This document shows, piece by piece, positions 19,741 through 24,110 of a stretch of DNA of 24,110 nt (position 1 is the first letter of the stretch; the number at the start of each line of letters is the position of its first letter). The position numbers and the translations under genes were made by a program. Origin of the DNA: Ophioceras dolichostomum (Eukaryota; Ascomycota; Sordariomycetes; Magnaporthales; Ophioceraceae); NCBI GenBank assembly GCA_003049485.1, contig PYST01000478.1, positions 1-24,110 on the forward strand, given 5' to 3'. Under the pieces are notes generated by a model. That model had not been told where the DNA came from and ran no database searches. It worked only from the letters and a program-made list of their open reading frames with translations.

Positions 19741-20176
19741 ACACTGTCTTCTCCTATTTTCCTTCCATCTTGTCGTTCCTTGATTCAAAACCGAGATTCA
19801 CTCCTTCTCGTTTCCTTTCCTCTGTACTCTCCCGCTCTCTCTTGTCACCTCCCTGTCGTTTTTGTGTTTGCCAATTACTTCTTCACAAGCCGTCGACTCA
19901 CTCGTTATTGTCGACTTTTCTTAAAAATTCGAAGTTTTGTAATTCGGTTACTTCTTTCCCTCGCTCTCTCTCGAGATTTCCTTTTTGGATCTCCTCCCCC
20001 TTTTTTGACTCCTTTTTTGACCTCGAGAGAATTGAATATCGCGACTGCCACACACAAACCCCACCACCACCCGCAGTAATCTGAGACCCATTGACTTGGT
20101 CTCTCGCGATCAGCCTCGTCTCCAATCGTGCGACCAGGACGAAGCTACACACACACACACACATCCCACAGCGACC
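19741..20176 (+). promoter_or_regulatory. GEL1 pyrimidine-rich, AUG-free leader/core promoter
   Basis: The plus strand is dominated by C and T from 19741 to about 20030. No ATG occurs on the plus strand from 19671 to the GEL1 start, so the leader is free of upstream start codons. A GAGACC-N9-GGTCTC inverted pair (20083-20103) and an AC run (20146-20163) lie just before the start. Such leaders are typical of strongly expressed genes of filamentous fungi. Confidence 0.6.
20146..20163. repeat. AC dinucleotide run in GEL1 leader
   Basis: A run of about nine AC units ends 14 bases before the GEL1 ATG. It is probably transcribed as part of the 5' UTR. Confidence 0.85.
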
Positions 20177-21824
20177 ATGAAGTCGAATTTTATTGCGTCC
20201 CTGTTGGGCGCGGCTGCGCTGGTCCAGGCCACGCCGACCGCGACCCTCCCCCAAGGCCCTGAGAAGCGCGCCACGGTTCCCTCTGTTACTGTCTCCGGAA
20301 ATGGTAGGTCGCCCAAATACACATTCATGCTTCGTGTTTGCGGGGTTCTATTCTACGTCTTTGTCGATGCCATCGTTCGCACAGGGGCTGACTTGAGACC
20401 GCCGAACAACAACAGCGTTCTACACCAACGGCGCGAGGTTCTACGTCCGCGGCATAGATTACCAGCCGGGCGGGTCATCGGCCAACAAGGACCCGCTGGC
20501 CGACCCCGTCGTTTGCCAGCGCGATCTGGCCAAGTTCAAGGACCTGGGCGTCAACGTGGTGCGCGTGTACTCGACGGACAACTCGCTCGACCACTCCGCT
20601 TGCATGAACGCCTTCGCCGATGCCGGCATCTACCTGGTGCTGGACGTCAACAACCCGAAGTACTCGATCAACCGCGACAACCCGGCCCCGTCCTACAACG
20701 AGGTGTACCTGCAGAGCGTGTTCGCCACCCTGGAGGAGTTCGCCAAGTACCCAAACACAATGGCCTTCTTCTCGGGCAACGAGGTCGTTCACGATGCTGT
20801 CAACACTACTCTGGCTGCCCGCTACGTCAAGGCTACTACCCGTGACATGCGTGGCTACCTGGTCAAGCGCGGTCTTCGTCGCGTCCCTGTCGGCTACTCC
20901 GCTGCAGATGTGTCGCAGAACCGCATGCAGCTCGCTGCTTACTTCAACTGCGGTTCTGACGACGAGCGCAGCGACTTCTTCGCTTTCGTAAGTGTTTACC
21001 TGTTTCCCAAACGCACCTTGCTACGCTACTAGTGTCTCGGATGGTTGCGGTGGAGATGCACCTATGATAGCTCGGGCGCTCCTGTCCCAATACGTTTTAT
21101 CAAAAAAACCAAAATCCTTGCCGGACACCGAAAGACCAGCCTGCTAACCATGACCTTTACTTGCCTCCAGAACGACTACTCGTGGTGCTCTAGTGACTTC
21201 AAGACCTCCGGGTGGGACGTCAAGGTCAAGAACTTCACCAACTACGGCCTGCCCATCTTCCTGAGCGAGTACGGCTGCAACACGAACGTCCGTGACTTCG
21301 GTGAGGTCAAGGCGCTGATGAGCTCCGATATGACCGGGGTCTACTCCGGCGGCATGATGTACGAGTACTCCCAGGAGGCGAACAAGTACGGAATCGTCAT
21401 AATCGGCTCGGACGGCAGCCTCACGGAGATGTCCCCCGAGTACGGCAACTTCAAGAGCGCCCTGGCCGCGAACCCGGCCCCAACCGGTGCCGGCGGCGCC
21501 GCCACCACCTCGCACGCCGTCAGCTGCCCGACCGTGGACGCCAACTGGCTGGTCTCCAACACGCTGCTGCCCGCCTTGCCCACCGCCGCGCTCAAGTACT
21601 TCAACGACGGCGCCGGCACCGGCCCGGGCCTCAACGGGGCCGGGTCCCAGAACAGCGGCCCGCCCGAGACGACCGATGCCCAGTCCGGCTCCGGCTTCGC
21701 GGACGGCGGCAGCGGCAACTCGACTGGAGGCGGAAAGGGCAACACCGGCGCGTCGAGCAGGGCCTCACTTCTGGCCACCTCCGCCGTCGCGCTGTTCGCT
21801 GTTGTCGGCATGATGCTGATGTAA
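20177..21824 (+). CDS. GEL1: GH72 beta-1,3-glucanosyltransferase, GPI-anchored (Gel1/Gas1 type)
   Basis: Three exons, 20177-20303, 20416-20987 and 21171-21824, give 450 residues. Introns have GTAGGT and GTAAGT donors with CTGAC and CTAAC branch sites. Residues 1-18 are the signal peptide (cleavage near VQA). The GH72 catalytic domain runs from about 43 to 320, beginning AFYTNGARFYVRGIDYQ. The acid/base Glu165 is in SGNEVV and the nucleophile Glu266 in LSEYGC, matching family positions (about 160 and 261 in A. fumigatus Gel1). The C-terminal part (SCPTVDANW to GAGSQ) lacks the six-Cys X8/CBM43 module, as in Gel1 rather than Gas1. A Gly/Ser-rich stretch and a hydrophobic end (SLLATSAVALFAVVGMMLM) form the GPI-attachment signal. 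The enzyme cuts and rejoins beta-1,3-glucan chains, elongating wall glucan at the plasma membrane. Confidence 0.95.
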
Positions 21825-23045
21825 ATTGGAATGGGGAGATGGGAACGAGTTTGGCTGTGGTTGGTTTTTTCCCTTTGTCAGTCAGTCTATTTTTGTGTGT
21901 GTTGACGGAACAACAGGCCGGCGTGAGGATCAAGAGGAGAAGGGAAGTTAGTGCTCAGTAGTATATAACAAGTCAATGGGACGCTTCCCTTCTCCTCCCT
22001 CCCCTGGGTGTTGGGTTGGGTGTGGAGCCCTGTTTTTGAAAAGCATCATCTTGACTGGCGCGTGGGTTGATGTGTCTGTGACCCCCAAAGACTTACTACC
22101 TTTTTCTCTTGCCCCTCTTTTCAACCATCTTTTTCGTCTGTGTTAACCGCTCACACACTATCGACAATTCTTTACTTATTTCCCCCCCTTCTACACCGCG
22201 GTCTCTTGTATTTTTCTGGCCGGAGGGTGCGATGCAAACACGAACGTCCAAGCGGAACAGGACGAAGGAAGCTAGACTTCGAGATGATCAGGGCGGAAAC
22301 CCGTGAGGAGGGTGATGGGAAAGGCAGAGAGTGGAAGGGCAATAGGATTCACGAAGAGTCCGTCTGTACCTCGTCCGTCTCGCCGGCTCCCGCGTCTTAA
22401 TTATGCTCCCCGTGTCGTCCAGTGTTCGGAGTTTTTTGATATTTCTTTTTTCTCACTGGTCCATTTGGGGATATTAGGAAAGAAAACGCACACGCTTTTA
22501 ATCATATATGTCTACCCGGCAATAGCTTTAACGGAGATTGTTTTATCCCTTTTTTTTATAGATCCTTGTCGTCTCGTATGTTACGATCTTCGTCCTCATC
22601 ACTATCCGCAGCGGCGCAACATCGCAAAGGCCATCTATTGCCTAGAGCCGGTCCCGGGCAATCCTCGTGACTCGCGTCAGTACTAAGATGTTAGGGGCTT
22701 GGTGATCCTGTTACGCACACGATGGACTCGCCGTTATCTCCCCCCTTCTCGTGCGGCAAACTCGCGTGGCAGATGCCCGTGGGTCTAGACCGTGAGGTGT
22801 GTTCCCCTGCCCTTTGGCGGCGCACCGAGTCTATGATGTCTTCAAGTTGTTCGGGAGCTGGCTCGACGGCGCACGGAACACACGAGCCTCCCAGCCTCCT
22901 CTTTGAGGTGATTTGAGGGGCGCTGTTCTTCCGAATTCTGGCTTTTGTTTATTATCGGAAGATATCAATCTGGTGATCTCCTTCGCCGTATTGTCAGTCC
23001 GTACTTCGAGCTCAGAATACAGTCTATTCAGTCGTCGAGATCACC
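21825..23045. other. Intergenic: GEL1 3' region and promoter of the small secreted protein gene
   Basis: About 1.2 kb with the GEL1 3' UTR on the left (a TATATAA string near 21962-21968 could serve as a processing element) and the next promoter on the right. Small open frames at 22109-22686 and 22722-22916 have no domain or codon pattern to support them. No RNA gene was seen. Confidence 0.5.
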
Positions 23046-23714
23046 ATGAGATCCCTATTTTCTTTGCTCGCTACTTCTGGAGTCATTACCCTGAGCGGCA
23101 TGACTAGGACGTCGAAGGTGTCTCCTCAGGTTATCGACAAATTCATCGGCGATGAACCGAACTTCCTAGATTACGTCGACTGCCAAGTCCGCCCCAATGG
23201 CACCTGTATCTTAACACTGGTGCTATCCGACGACGGGCAGGACATGGGCGGCCTCGTGTTCGACAACGAATGTAAGGGAAGTGTCGATGAGGTGCCGTGT
23301 CTCCCCTCCCCTGTACTTTGCGGGTTCGATGCGTACCGTTCACTAACCTGCCTACCTACCTACCTCTCATCATCTGCGTCTCCGTCCTACCCCTAGGCAG
23401 CATGGTGATAGGGGTAGCCCACACCTTGACGTGGGATGAGAAGGTCACCTTTCCCCCAGGCGGCTTCAAGGGCCGACTCGAGGTCATGGCGCACAAATCC
23501 GGGGCGAAGTCCGAGTTCTGGTTCAACGGTACCCATTTTCAGGACAACGTGGAGGTAAGGGCGAGAGAAAGGCAGCTAAACAAGACAGTTCGCTCCCCCC
23601 TTCAATCACTGACACGAGCGATGTGAACTGATCTCGTCTCTCCACCCTCAGTGGTTCCAGCAGATCTGGAACGATACCAAAATGTTCAGCGACCAAACGA
23701 CATTTACTTGTTAG
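23046..23714 (+). CDS. Small secreted cysteine-containing protein, unknown function
   Basis: Three exons, 23046-23271, 23397-23554 and 23652-23714, give 148 residues. Donors are GTAAGG twice and acceptors CCCTAG and CCCTCAG; a CTGAC branch site is at about 23610. Both joins keep frame, while reading through gives unrelated or early-stopped sequence. The amino end MRSLFSLLATSGVITLSG looks like a signal peptide. The mature part has four cysteines (46, 54, 76 and the very last residue 148), enough for two disulfides, and N-glycosylation sequons at NGT (51), NGT in FWFNGTHF, and NDT. It also has a WFQQIW stretch near the end. I do not recognise the family. Size, secretion signal and cysteines resemble secreted effector-like or surface proteins, but that is only an analogy. 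A different third exon is possible because the stop follows directly on a terminal Cys. Confidence 0.7.
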
Positions 23715-24110
23715 TAGACGGACAGGTGTGGCAACCTAATAAGGAGGCCACTATCAGATATGAAGGGGGCAGAAGTCCTCATGGGAGGCAAGGAAGCGAA
23801 CGAGCCGACAGATGGACGAGAAAGCTAGCGTCGACTCACATATCTCTGTCCGATCAATGTCGCATCCAACATAAGGTTCCCTGCGGCTGGGATACTCACT
23901 GGCATTGAGAAAAATGAGCCTGCCACTGACTGAGTGCCTTAGCGCCTTCTGGCTGATCGATTTACGTATCCTCCACTCAAGCAAGGACACTGAATCTGTG
24001 CCCGTGAGTACCTATTAAAAGGAGAATTGCTATTGACGCATTAAAACCCCACAATTAGGGGCGCATTGGTTAGGCAGGGAGGTCCACAGAAGTACCACCA
24101 AAAAACAGTA
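23715..24110. other. Right-end intergenic stretch
   Basis: About 400 bp following the small secreted protein gene. It should contain the 3' UTR of that gene. Two short frames (23651-23908 plus and 23754-23990 minus) lack any recognisable feature. Nothing else was seen. Confidence 0.5.

Larger units (their letters stand above)
17779..20176. promoter_or_regulatory. Spacer between BZZ1 and GEL1, including the GEL1 promoter and leader
   Basis: About 2.4 kb with no recognisable gene. The left 150 bp is CT-rich BZZ1 3' sequence. Around 18581-18639 there are three GTGGGG/CCCCAC motifs in a nested inverted repeat. From 19741 the plus strand becomes strongly pyrimidine-rich, the usual look of a highly expressed fungal promoter and leader. 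Open frames at 18381-18773 (minus) and 19143-19724 (plus, TTG start) have no domain and are not called. Confidence 0.5.

Noticed and set aside
23315..23335. tRNA T-loop-like string CGGGTTCGATGC
   Set aside because: It sits in the first intron of the secreted protein gene and no matching acceptor, D or anticodon arms can be drawn around it.
1..24110. A biosynthetic or defence gene cluster linking these genes
   Set aside because: The genes are housekeeping or cell-surface types in mixed orientations with ordinary spacing; no backbone synthase, transposase, NLR or nuclease partner is present.

Overview
The window is nuclear DNA of a filamentous ascomycete (Pezizomycotina, most likely a Sordariomycete). 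The coding parts are GC-rich. They are split by short spliceosomal introns with GTACGT, GTATGT or GTAAGT-type donors and CTGAC or CTAAC-type branch sites. The spacers are long, pyrimidine- or purine-rich, and carry microsatellites. The recognisable proteins (GH55 glucanase start, CFEM membrane protein, Dbp5, Bzz1, Gel1-type glucanosyltransferase) are a typical mould set. I see no rRNA, tRNA, CRISPR array, transposon or bacterial-style operon.

Layout from left to right. The 5' end of a secreted GH55-type beta-1,3-glucanase gene runs off the left edge on the minus strand (1-316). A dienelactone hydrolase family gene (minus, 1340-2535) stands head to head with a free methionine-(R)-sulfoxide reductase gene (plus, 2921-3872). 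A long CFEM-domain, single-pass membrane protein gene follows on the minus strand (5326-8162). About 4.2 kb with no convincing gene (8163-12349) holds purine-rich DNA, microsatellites, a local repeat block and a run of Ns (11329-11457). DBP5 (minus, 12350-14108) and BZZ1 (plus, 15178-17778) are head to head across about 1.07 kb. A GH72 GEL1-type gene (plus, 20177-21824) has a long AUG-free pyrimidine-rich leader. A small cysteine-containing secreted protein gene of unknown function (plus, 23046-23714) closes the window.

The genes do not form one pathway. The cell surface is a loose theme: GH55 and GH72 enzymes act on beta-1,3-glucan, the CFEM protein sits in the plasma membrane facing the wall, and Bzz1 drives actin assembly at endocytic sites. 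The fRMsr enzyme repairs oxidised free methionine, and Dbp5 remodels mRNPs during nuclear export. Gene order here looks like ordinary conserved fungal sequence.

I found no clear sign of a new multi-gene system. The points most worth a second look are an apparent first exon holding only the ATG of the fRMsr gene, an intron abutting a start codon in the CFEM gene, a nested inverted repeat carrying Cre1/CreA-like GTGGGG sites between BZZ1 and GEL1, a local repeat block at 9862-10045, and the unrecognised secreted protein at the right end. Exon boundaries were set by reading splice signals, reading frames and remembered family alignments; no search was run.
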